NCBI GenBank assembly: GCA_002284615.2
Contig: MU069887.1
Location: 77,484-93,347 of the forward strand
From: Dunaliella salina
Lineage: Eukaryota > Chlorophyta > Chlorophyceae > Chlamydomonadales > Dunaliellaceae
Reading direction: 5' to 3'
Length of the DNA: 15,864 nucleotides
A program made the position numbers and the translations under genes. Shown here one piece after another: positions 8,370 to 15,781 of the stretch. Below the pieces are notes generated by a model. It saw only the letters and a program-made list of their open reading frames with translations. It had not been told where the DNA came from and made no database searches. Position 1 is the first letter of the stretch. The number at the start of each line of letters is the position of its first letter.

Positions 8370-8449
8370 ACAACACAACAACAACAACAACAATAACAAC
8401 AACAACAACAACAACAACAGCAGCAGCAACAACAACAACAGCAACAACA
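8335..8449. repeat. (CAA)n tract with CAG interruptions
   Basis: About 115 bp of AAC/CAA triplets with a few GAC, CAT, AAT and CAG interruptions. It directly follows the retroposon 3' end CCTTGGGCAGTGTAA and directly precedes the target-site duplication, so it is the retroposon's tail. The poly-Asn/Gln (plus) and poly-Leu/Cys (minus) frames through it are not genes. Confidence 0.92.
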
Positions 8450-8457
8450 TCAGTGGG
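8448..8457. repeat. Target-site duplication, right copy (ACATCAGTGG)
   Basis: Partner of 6050-6059. On its right the minus-strand RT frame of LINE copy 1 resumes. Confidence 0.7.
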
Positions 8458-8800
8458 AAGCCCATTAATCCCAAGTCATACTTAATAATGAGCAGCTCGT
8501 CATGCTCAGTGGTGTTGAATGCGGAGGTGAAGTCCATGTGTGCACAATAAGGGCACAGTTACCCTGGTTGGAGACCCTTGCATCTCCTAGAGCCATGATT
8601 AGGTTTTGTAGTTGCTGTGTCTTTCTTCTTGCAGAAATTCCCCATGCTCATATTTGATGCTTGCTGGGCCCGGACTAACTACTCTTTGTTCCCTGAATGC
8701 TGCTTTGTTCTTCACCAAGTGCACACCTTTTTCACGAGCTTTAAACCTTTCATGACTACTTTTTAAGTCATAGCCTGGCATTTACGTGATTTGACTGATA
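8458..8800 (-). pseudogene. LINE copy 1: RT fingers and catalytic motif A
   Basis: The minus strand reads ARRKTQQLQNLIMALGDAR (about 8645-8590) in one frame. After a frameshift it reads M-D-F-T-S-A-F-N-T-T-E-H-D-E-L-L (8537-8490) and K-Y-D-L-G. These are the LINE RT blocks (r-x-T-x-r-Q-L-Q, then D-F-t-S-A-F-N-T with the first catalytic Asp, then the d-L-G-x-P helix). The block that should follow, D-V-V-E-N-L-Y, is found 2.4 kb away at 6055, which identifies the two parts as one RT split by insertion. An extra 8 bases near 8470 shift the frame. The upper end is approximate. Confidence 0.75.
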
Positions 8801-9029
8801 GCTTCTTCATGTAAAGCCTGTGGGAGACAGCAAGCAGTGCTAAAGCACGTCTGGTGTGCTTGTGCTTTCAATGAGTGAGCATGCAAACAGTTAGTGCGCA
8901 AACTTTTAAGCTCTTCATGGGTTCACCCTCCGAGGGTGATTTACTTACTGATCGTAACCTACAAGAGCAAGGGTGGACATCACCACCGAAAACAGTTGTT
9001 TTGCTAAAAACTCTCAGAAGTCATTGCTT
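8801..9029. other. Stretch without a recognisable feature
   Basis: It lies between the 5' limit of LINE copy 1 (minus) and the 5' limit of LINE copy 3 (plus). Nothing could be assigned. A plus frame through 8875-9318 enters copy 3 out of frame and is not a gene. Confidence 0.4.
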
Positions 9030-10390
9030 AAATCCATCCACACATACCTTTTGGTCAGCCATGAAAGAAAAAGAGAGCATGCTGCAGACACATCTCCAGG
9101 TCCCTCACCTGCTCCCAAGCTCACCTGCCTCCCCAATCTTCAAGATGCTCTCAAACTCCACATACATACTAAACACGAACTTGGGAACGCCAATGCCAAA
9201 ACAGGTTGCAAGGTTACAAGGTTACAATGCCAAAGCAGTTTACTACTCATACTATCGAGATGCTGATAAAAAATCAGCAATGCTTTCAGGAACATGTCAT
9301 GTATATCCACATCCATGAAGCGCACTACCCTGCAGAATCGTACAGGTATCCTCTACAACCGAAAACATCGAGTTCTTTTTAAAGGTCAACTGACCCATCA
9401 TGCCCTCTCTCCGGCTTTCATCAATTGGACAGTGCACTCCACATGCTCTCAGGCTGCCAGAATCAAATCATTTCTAGCATAGCAGAAAACTGAACACCGT
9501 ACTACAATCTTAGTAAGATTGCTGGCAGAACAAATATCAAAGCACTTAGCAAAAGCCTTTGGGAAGCAGGCCTGATCAACACAGACATAGGAAGCAATTA
9601 TCGGCTTGCATAACACAACCTCCAAATCCCTGCACATGCCTCAAACGGAACTATTCTTTTTTACCTCTTGCCTCGTAACCTCTCCATGAGAGCAAGACTC
9701 ACCTTCAGCCGACCAGATGCTATCTTGGCAACCCCTTACAATGCCACACCTTTTACACTGTTTCTCATCCCCGCTCACATCATGCTTTACGTAGCAGGCA
9801 CGCCACCATGCAGAGGACTAGCACAGCTAAGAGCGTGAGACAACCTCATTGATGCAGACCAACGCCAGATGCACATTATTGAAATCAAGTATCATGAGAC
9901 GCAAGGCCTCAAAATCAGCTGGACACAACACAGCAGCAGCATGCAGGACTCTGCAAACGTATTGAAGCTCAAGTTGTCACAATTCACCCTAATCTCCTGG
10001 GCGTTGGTGGGTTTTCCCTTAATGCACGCGGTCTTTGGCTTGCGTAGGCTTTTCTCTTCGTTGGCGGAATATATTATACTGAGCATTCCCCTAACTAGTT
10101 CAAAAAACAAGGACTTGACCATCAACGTGCCACTAAGCAGCCACAAAGCCTTCATGCCCATTTAGTTCAGTATGCCCACAAACGTGTTGCCACAAGACGT
10201 GCTATCCAAAACAACTAGGTTCTAGAGCCAGGTGTTTCTAGAAACCCTTATGTTCCCCATTAGCCTTTTTGGTTTCTCATCTTGCGGTGGAGGGGGCTCA
10301 CGCCGTGAATCCCTACACCACCGGCGGCTCTTCTGAGCCAATGTGTCTCCTTATCCTTAATTGATGCAGGGAGAGTTTCTCTGCCTACGT
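9030..10390 (+). mobile_element. LINE copy 3: 5'-truncated, plus strand, decayed
   Basis: Plus-strand frames align with copy 2 from residue 140 on. They are S-P-A-P-K-L-T-C-L-P-N-L-Q-D-A-L-K and H-T-K-H-E-L-G-N-A-N-A-K-T-G (9106-9207), M-K-R-T-T-L-Q-N-R-T-G-I-L-Y-N (about 9317-9361), S-R-P-D-A-I-L-A-T-P-Y-N (about 9708-9743) and H-I-I-E-I-K-Y (9872-9892). The cysteines of the CCHC knuckle are mostly replaced. Frameshifts and stops break it into several pieces. The 3' part 10200-10390 matches the copy 2 3' end, including TTCTAGAGCCAGGTG and GGTGGAGGGGGC. A 48-bp insertion with 9-bp flanking repeats sits at 10011-10058. Confidence 0.8.
10002..10067. repeat. Small insertion flanked by CGTTGGYGG
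   Basis: CGTTGGTGG (10002-10010) and CGTTGGCGG (10059-10067) bracket 48 bp that copy 2 lacks. Copy 2 has the 9-mer once and then continues with the sequence that in copy 3 follows the second copy. The insertion has no recognisable content. Confidence 0.65.
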
Positions 10391-10407
10391 ATTTTTCTTT
10401 TTCTTTC

Positions 10408-10606
10408 CACAAACTTGTTGTCACTAGACACGCTATTGAAAAGAGTGCCTCTCACAACCAGGCTTTAGAGCTTAGTGCTTCTAGTAACCCATAGATCCCA
10501 ATCAGCCTCTTCTGTCTCTAATCCTGTGGTGCAGGGGACTCTCAGCTCTTTTGATCCAATGCGTCTCCTTTCCTAAATTGATGTAGGGAGAGTTTCTTGC
10601 TTACAT
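10408..10606 (+). mobile_element. LINE 3'-end fragment (copy 3b)
   Basis: It begins CACAAACTTGTTGTCAC, equal to the H-K-L-V-T-T-R codons near the C-terminus of copy 2. It continues through the stop region (TTCTAGTAACCC) and the 3' untranslated part (GTGGTGCAGGGG, TTGATGTAGGGAGAG). It starts less than 20 bp after the end of copy 3 in the same orientation, so two 3' ends lie in tandem. Only about 200 bp were inserted. Confidence 0.75.
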
Positions 10607-11287
10607 TGCAAGTTGCAAACTGTGACACTCAAACCAGGTTGCAAAATGCAACAGAGCTTAATAGTCCCTAGTTGGGAACAACATGCCCCATCAGCAGCAC
10701 TGTGAGCCTCACTTTCACTACAAAATCCCATACCAGATCATCTGCTGCACCAATCCAGAGGAACTCCGGTAATCGTGGGCCTTTTTCAATCAAAAGAAAG
10801 GTGTTACGAACAAATGGTTGCAATCATCATGGTATCTTGAGTTTTCCTTTTTTCCTATCAAAAGGAAGTCGTAGGGGGAGATCTAAATGAGAAGAACCTT
10901 CAAATGATCAAGCACTTATACAATTCCTTTAAAGGATTAAAACAGTAAGGGGGCACGGTGCCGAAAGTGACATTTTTGATTTGTCCATTTATTGTTTGAA
11001 TGGCAGAATTTTGGCGTGACACGTTGGGTCTACATATGCTTCCTTTTGGTGAAAATTAGTTTCAGGGTGGAGCTGTAGCCCTGTTCGGGTGGTCCGAGGC
11101 CAGGAAAGTGATCTGGGGTCATCATGTACTCAATCTTTTTGGTACACGTGGAATTGCTTCAGGCAAACACGGTTGGCATGGTTAGACAAGTCAAAGAGAT
11201 TTGGGAAAAAAAATTGGCAGTATAGGCCAGCTTGCCCCCCTTGCAAGCATGTCAAGAAGCACTCTTTCATAAGTCTTTCCAGCACAG
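10607..11287. other. Intergenic region between LINE fragment and PDCD2-family gene
   Basis: No convincing gene. The part next to 11287 should contain the 3' UTR and polyadenylation site of the minus-strand gene. The chlorophyte-type signal TGTAA (TTACA on this strand) is not present in the first 600 bp below the stop codon, so the processing site is not located. Short open frames here show no family resemblance. Confidence 0.4.
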
Positions 11288-11730
11288 TCAGATCCCATCC
11301 ATCTGAGAAGTGTGACATGCATCTTCGTTGACAATTACAATATGCTCCTCATTATAATTGCAACTGCCCCCAGAATTGCTGGCTGCGGAGCATGCTCTCG
11401 AGCACGTGAAGATGGCAACCGTGCACAGGTCCCAGTTTGCTGCCCCGTTGACAGCCTGAGCATCCACAGTGTTGCACAAGAGGCCATGCTCTGAGAGCTG
11501 CCTGTCTGTCCTTTGATCATGCTCACTTAATGCCTCTCCTGCTTCTACAAGCATGGAAATAAGCGGGGCCATGAGCTGCAGCTCAAAGACACGGGGTGCC
11601 CCGCATCGCGTGCATTGCCCTGCCTCTGGTAGTTGGGAGAGTGGCCACAAAGGCTGGCTACCTCGACAGTACCTGCATTAATACGCAAACACTTGTAAGT
11701 CCAAATCGTGCCACCATGGTACAAATAATA

Positions 11731-11827
<97 letters not shown>

Positions 11828-13040
11828 GGTGGATAGACAAAGCATTATAAATAAAATGCAACGTATCATATTACTTTTTCAAAAAAAGTTATTATAGTCA
11901 TATTACAGTAATATTACATTACAGTAGTAACCCCAAATTCAAGAACTTTCCCCTGATTTTTTGGGTGGTGGGGTTTTTCGACCTCAGGAATTGGCTGATC
12001 ATGTTCCTGCAAGGTACTTCAAAAAAGAAAAGTGACAAAGACGAGTTTGAGCTTTGATTGCGTTGAAATTGGACAAAATAACATGCAAGCTTCCTATGTA
12101 AGTACAACAGTCTCCTGCTGTTCGGCTGTCTGTTGAGGGTGTTGGCAATGCTAATGAGTGTCCTGCAGCCCTTGCAGCTGAGCACACAAGGCTGCAGCTC
12201 CTCCTCTGCAGCAATAATGATGTTGTAGCCCTTCTTGATCTCCTTCAGCTGAGTGGGCTTGTCCAGCATCTTCTTTTCCTATGGTAACATTACACTGCCT
12301 CGTTGCACCTTAATTATAAAGCAAACGTCCTTGGCAACAGTCAGATTTAATTGAAAGAAGTGCCAAAATGGACGACTAACGGGGGAGTCATAGTGAGGTA
12401 TTTGGTCAGTTTCGTCTCACAAAAGCAATACAAAGGCTACCAGCTGCAAAAGAGTCCCCTCAAAATGGTTGTCAGTGTGAAGAAAGATGCTGGGTGCCAA
12501 GCTCCAAGGCCTCATGATCAATGAATGTGGAGATTGAAGCAGATATTCAAGGCCCTAGAAGGAGAGTACAAATTCTCAAGGGATTACATCCCCGCATCAC
12601 TCTTTCTCTATAAATGCGCTACACCGCCGCCAGGCGCAGTACGAGAGCCAATTCAGCAATTTTCGCAGACCCTAGAACGGTGCTGAATTGGAAGAGCAGT
12701 AGGATCCACGTTTTGAATCGAGGCAGACAGCCAATTCCAGGAGGGAGTAAGTCTGCTAAGATCACAGATGACAACATCCAAATTGCCGTCTCTGGCAAAG
12801 GAGGTGCAGCTTCCTGCAGACTGATTCACATTAGCCTGTTTTAAAGATACTTATTTTTTGCACTGCACAGAAGAACATGCAAAGACACTGCAGACACCGA
12901 CTTTTGCGCTTGGATACCTTGACTGTGTTCTCTGCTTGGAGCACTCCAATGCTTGAAGGCCATGCTTAACGAAGCCAGCACAAATCAAAAACAAACATTC
13001 CCTCCTACTGCTTGCCCCCACCCCCCAATCAACAGCAGCA

Positions 13041-13082
<42 letters not shown>

Positions 13083-13634
13083 CAATGTTGATGATGATGA
13101 GGATGATGGGGATGATGAGGATGAGGATGATTTCAGAGTGTGATGCTTCTCCTTGGATTTTTTTGCTTTCCATGTTGAAGGATTACTCCTGCCTGTTTGA
13201 ATTGCAGGATCATGCAGCTGGAAGGTCTTCAAATAAGTCAGCAGAACATGCAAAGACACAGATGCCATTCTAATTTCTCCAGCACATCCCTCCGCGCAAA
13301 GCACAGATACCATCATACACCCAAGCCCATTAAACATACCTCACACACTGCTCAGGTCGCTGCAGGAGCCGCTTGCTGAACTTGAGATAGCTGGGCTGCA
13401 CGCCTCTCACGCTGTCCTCTTCATACTCCTCACCCACCCAGCCTGCAGAACCCTCACTGCCACCCTCCTCCTCCACTTCCATTGTCGCTCCCCTGCTGTG
13501 GTCAGTACACCCTGAAATACCGCCCATGCCATTGCCAGCTGCGCCTGTTGCAGCGCATGGGGATTGATATGCTCAAATACAGGCATGGAATGGTTGATTC
13601 GGGGCGTGCTCCATGTGATGGCGCAATGAGAAGT

Positions 13635-13710
<76 letters not shown>

Positions 13711-15316
13711 TGTGATATGGCCAGGCAGATTTGATTCAAAAAAAAGTGGAGCCTCTTGGTAGCAGTGCCTAGTACATGTACTCTTTGTTAGCAGGCTGCA
13801 GCAGATTCATGCACACATTTCAATCTGAAGCCCTGAGCCACACAGCTGGCAAAGTGGAGCCTCCTGGTAGCAGTGCCTAGTACATGTACTCTTTGTTAGC
13901 AGGCTGCAGCCTTGTTACAAATTCCAATCCGAAGCCCTGAGCCACACTGCTGGCCAAACTCAAAGTGTTTGTGCAGACCAATGCGAAGTGTTTCTGATGC
14001 CTCACCGCTTGGGCTCAGTAGGTCCGTTGCTCCCTCTTGCTGGTAATCTAGGAGCAGGCTTTTAATATGAGCTTGTTCTGCCTCTTTGATGCTGGCATTT
14101 CCCCCTGCAAGGTGCGCCAACATGCTTTGCTTGCAGGCATGCAAAGAAAAATTAAGCCTGAAGGAGCATAAGCAGCATCAAGGAAATCCACATTATCACA
14201 TATGCATAGCAAGTCAGAGTCCCGTCACACCACCCTGAGATCCACTGAGCATGCCATCTTTTTAGGACAACAACAAGCACACTTGCTTCAGTGTGCTTCT
14301 CAATGCATGCAGCAATTGGAATGGGCGAAACAGGGCGCACCTTGTCCCTCAGGCTCAGCCACCACATAGAATTCAGGCAGAACAGGCTGATGCTCGGTAC
14401 GCGCGGCAATCCAGCTGGGAAGGGCATTCCTTTCAGCAGCTGCTTGTTTGCGCGAGCTGAGCTTGTGGCCCTTGGCAGGGGTCTGCTGCTCAGATTTTGC
14501 CTGCATTTGGCTGGAAGCCACATCATCCAAGGCAGTATTGAGGTCGCCAAAGTCCAAAGCTCCTCCAGCATCATTGCCCTCCGGACCATCCCCAAAAGAA
14601 CCAAAGCCATCATCGAAGCCCCAGTCTGCACCCTGAGCGCCATTCTGCTGCTGTTGGTGCTGTGGCTGCTGTTGAGAAATCCTAGGGTTGGGCGCTGTGC
14701 AGCTTGCTTTGTCCTGCTGCTGTGGTGCCTCATGCTGGACTTGGCTGCTGAAAGCACGCCATGCGCCATGGCTGCGCCCACACCCAGGACGGACACAGCC
14801 ATGGACATAGATGGTCCGCTCCGGGGCATGAACTCCGTGCGCAGCGACTTCTAGGGGGGCATATGCCTGCAAGGGTTGGGAATGCTCGCATGCTTTAATC
14901 CTTTGTGTGTGGAGCAGAGGAGCAGACAGGGAAAGGACAGCCAGATTCGTCAGGACACACTCTAGCAAAAAAGAAGCGATTGCAGGCCCTTGCAAGTGCA
15001 ACAGGGGAATGGGACACAAGAGCTTGTGATTTCACAAGCATCCTTTCAATCCACAATTCCATCCTCAAAGGTAACAGTCCTTTACTCCTGTTACCTGGAA
15101 GACCAATGGCATGAAATGACCGCAGGCCTGGCAGACCACTGCCACAGCGCTGCTCGCAGAGCGCAAGTCAGCAGGCGGCAGCCCTGGGAAGCAGGGCATG
15201 CCACCAACCTTGGTGGTGTAGTGGTCCACGGCGCCTGGCTGCTGCTGTTGAACATAGGCCCCTGCAAGCCCTAGCCAAATTTTGCTCCCCTCTAGCTTGG
15301 CTTTGGTGTTGGACAT
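11288..15316 (-). CDS. PDCD2: PDCD2/TSR4-family protein, five exons, 467 aa
   Basis: Exons on the minus strand: 15316-15095, 14866-14341, 14104-14006, 13511-13340, 11672-11288. All junctions are GT-AG with matching phases (0, 1, 1, 2), and the total is 1404 bases including TGA. The N-terminal half has K-I-W-L-G-L (12-17), DHYTTKVGGMP (31-41), VCQACGHFMPLVFQ (61-74) joined to A-Y-A-P-L, and ERTIYVHGC-x4-C-G with W-R-A-F. A Q-rich acidic linker follows (D-W-G-F-D-D-G-F-G). The C-terminal PDCD2_C half has L-P-E-F-Y-V, H-I-K-S-L-L-L-D-Y-Q-Q-E, Y-L-K-F-S-K-R, E-Q-C-V-R-Y, C-T-R-C-G-A-P-R-V-F-E-L-Q (360-372) and F-T-C-S-R-A-C (428-434). No MYND finger is seen, so it resembles PDCD2L/yeast Tsr4 more than animal PDCD2. 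Known role of the family: cytosolic dedicated chaperone of ribosomal protein uS5 in 40S assembly. The exon 2 donor (GTGCGC) is the weakest junction. Confidence 0.88.
11732..11825. repeat. (CA)n microsatellite in intron 4
   Basis: About 47 perfect dinucleotide units, no interruption. The His-Thr and Cys-Val frames across it are repeat translations. Confidence 0.97.
12115..12278 (-). other. Exon-like coding island inside intron 4
   Basis: On the minus strand a good acceptor (TTACCATAG at 12279) opens a frame of 54 codons. It reads E-K-K-M-L-D-K-P-T-Q-L-K-E-I-K-K-G-Y-N and ends with the cysteine motif P-C-V-L-S-C-K-G-C-R-T-L-I. Codons are strongly biased to CTG, AAG, GAG, ATC and GCC, like the PDCD2 exons and unlike the surrounding intron. 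I do not recognise the protein. C-x2-C-R-T recalls zinc sites of the Yippee/Mis18 type, but only weakly. No clean donor is visible at its lower end (only GTTGTA or GTACTT), so the lower boundary is a guess. It is not needed for the PDCD2 protein, whose exons 4 and 5 join in phase without it. It may be an alternative exon, a captured gene fragment or the relic of a nested gene. Confidence 0.45.
12648..12691. repeat. 11-bp perfect inverted repeat with 22-base loop
   Basis: CCAATTCAGCA (12648-12658) and TGCTGAATTGG (12681-12691) are exact reverse complements. It lies in intron 4. No function can be assigned. Confidence 0.7.
13032..13133. repeat. (CAG)n tract followed by GAT-rich imperfect repeat
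   Basis: CAG triplets with one CAA interruption run 13032-13080, then a TGATGATGAGGATG-type region to about 13133. Both lie in intron 4 and read as CTG and ATC on the transcribed strand. Confidence 0.93.
13635..13714. repeat. (GT)n microsatellite in intron 3
   Basis: About 40 dinucleotide units with one TA interruption near the right end. On the gene strand it reads (CA)n. Confidence 0.97.
13743..13958. repeat. 108-bp tandem duplication in intron 3
   Basis: GTGGAGCCTC begins at 13746 and again at 13854. Both units share GGTAGCAGTGCCTAGTACA, TTTGTTAGCAGGCTGCAG and GAAGCCCTGAGCCACAC. The middle (after GGCTGCAGC) has diverged. High identity suggests a fairly recent duplication inside the intron (13512-14005). 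Confidence 0.88.
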
Positions 15317-15456
15317 CAGAATTTATATTTTGATAACTGCCAAGTAAAGATTGCATTATTTAAATGGTTTGCAGGGTGGTGCCATCATCACAACGGCTCA
15401 AACGTCAGGAGCCCCGCTCACAAACTTTTTTTTCTCCTTAAAATATTTGCAATGTC
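15317..15456. promoter_or_regulatory. Putative bidirectional promoter
   Basis: Only 140 bp separate the ATG of the minus-strand PDCD2-family gene (15316) from the ATG of the plus-strand gene (15457). The stretch is AT-rich near both starts (TTTATATTTTG at about 15332, ATTATTTAAATGG at about 15355, TTAAAATATTTG at 15438). A GC-richer middle contains AACGTCAGG (about 15403), similar to a CRE half-site. Transcription starts and factor binding are not shown by sequence alone. Confidence 0.5.
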
Positions 15457-15737
15457 ATGGCGTGTTCCCACGGGTCAGCACTAAAATATGAGCAAGCCAT
15501 TTCCCTTGCCTGCCACCTCACTGCTGCAGACATCCAGGTACATCGTTACTTGTTGGGGCTTGTCATCTGACTTCCTGCTGATCCTTGTCACCACCCTGCT
15601 GCTCTACAATGCATACTGCCATTTTCCAACCCTTTCTCTTCCTACACATTACTAGGTGGACTACATCTGTGCTCTGTGCCTGTCTCCCATCACTTCCAAA
15701 GATAAGAATGGCTACATTGGAATTTGTCCCAACCATG
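15457..15737 (+). CDS. First two exons of an unrecognised gene with a C-C-C-H zinc-like motif (partial)
   Basis: Exon 1 is 15457-15537 (27 codons, ATG-GCG-TGT start), ending ATCCAG|GTACAT. Intron 1 is 15538-15655 (118 bp, acceptor CATTACTAG). Exon 2 is 15656-15737, ending CCATG|GTAAGC. The splice is in phase 0 and gives M-A-C-S-H-G-S-A-L at the start and VDYICALCLSPITSKDKNGY then I-G-I-C-P-N-H. The pattern Cys-x2-Cys-x15-Cys-x2-His could bind one zinc. Exon 1 looks helical (Y-E-Q-A-I-S-L-A-C-H-L-T-A-A-D-I-Q). The rest lies beyond the window past a (CA)n tract in intron 2. An ATG six bases upstream at 15451-15454 runs into a stop after 10 codons, which is why the 15457 start was preferred. I do not recognise the family. 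Confidence 0.65.
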
Positions 15738-15781
15738 GTAAGCTGCGACGCAGAACGGGAGCATTGTCTCTTGAGACAGCA

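Larger units (their letters stand above)
6060..8447 (+). mobile_element. (CAA)n-tailed non-autonomous retroposon, split by LINE copy 2
   Basis: A plus-strand insertion begins right after the left duplication at 6059 and ends in (CAA)n before the right one at 8448. It is itself interrupted at 6506-8127. Without that it is about 650 bp plus a tail of about 110 bp. The body has tandem units of about 150-210 bp (see 6091-6505), and the last unit is completed by 8128-8240. The 3' end TAGCAGAGGCCCTC-n-CCTTGGGCAGTGTAA is shared with 4397-4455. No coding frame of its own was found. The (CAA)n tail and about 10-bp duplications point to mobilisation by a LINE. Confidence 0.7.
590..8800 (-). mobile_element. 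LINE copy 1: old non-LTR retrotransposon with nested insertions (minus strand)
   Basis: Protein fragments on the minus strand appear in retrotransposon order from high to low coordinates. They are RT fingers/palm (8800-8455), then after an insertion RT palm and thumb (6059 to about 4900), a PHD-like finger (about 3771-3673), a W-x-P-x-W-E-P segment (about 3510), RNase H (2165 to about 1700) and the start of a C-terminal module (812-590). Frames change many times and stops are common, so it is a fossil. Two insertions (834-1537 and 6060-8447) and probably a third (ending about 4455) interrupt it. Without the two bounded ones the element spans about 5.1 kb. The upstream endonuclease/ORF1 part is absent, consistent with 5' truncation. 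RT plus RNase H plus a nuclease-like tail suggests an early-branching LINE clade such as the Dualen/RandI type described in Chlamydomonas; the clade assignment is inference. Both ends are approximate. Confidence 0.75.
11673..13339 (-). other. Intron 4 of the PDCD2-family gene (1667 bp)
   Basis: On the minus strand it has donor AG|GTATGT at 13340/13339 and acceptor TTAATGCAG at 11673. It joins E-Q-C-V-R to Y-C-R-G-S-Q-P-L-W-P, which reproduces the family's Q-C-x-R-Y-x-x-x-G-x-P-L-W block. It holds the (CA)n, (CAG)n and GAT-rich tracts and an exon-like island. Confidence 0.8.

Noticed and set aside
8140..8550. Plus-strand frame with long Asn/Gln runs
   Set aside because: It is produced by the (CAA)n tail and crosses a retroposon and an RT fragment.
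11545..11869. Cys-Val and His-Thr repeat frames
   Set aside because: Translations of the (CA)n tract in intron 4.
12614..12844. 76-codon plus-strand frame with a TATAAA just upstream
   Set aside because: No recognisable domain. It lies inside intron 4 of a minus-strand gene, contains the hairpin, and its codon use is unremarkable.
13896..14144. Treating the whole 82-codon minus frame as an exon
   Set aside because: Only 14104-14006 fits the PDCD2 family and the splice phases. The remainder is intron, including the 108-bp duplication.
14291..14854. 187-codon plus-strand frame
   Set aside because: Antisense shadow of PDCD2 exon 2, which carries the conserved family motifs on the minus strand.
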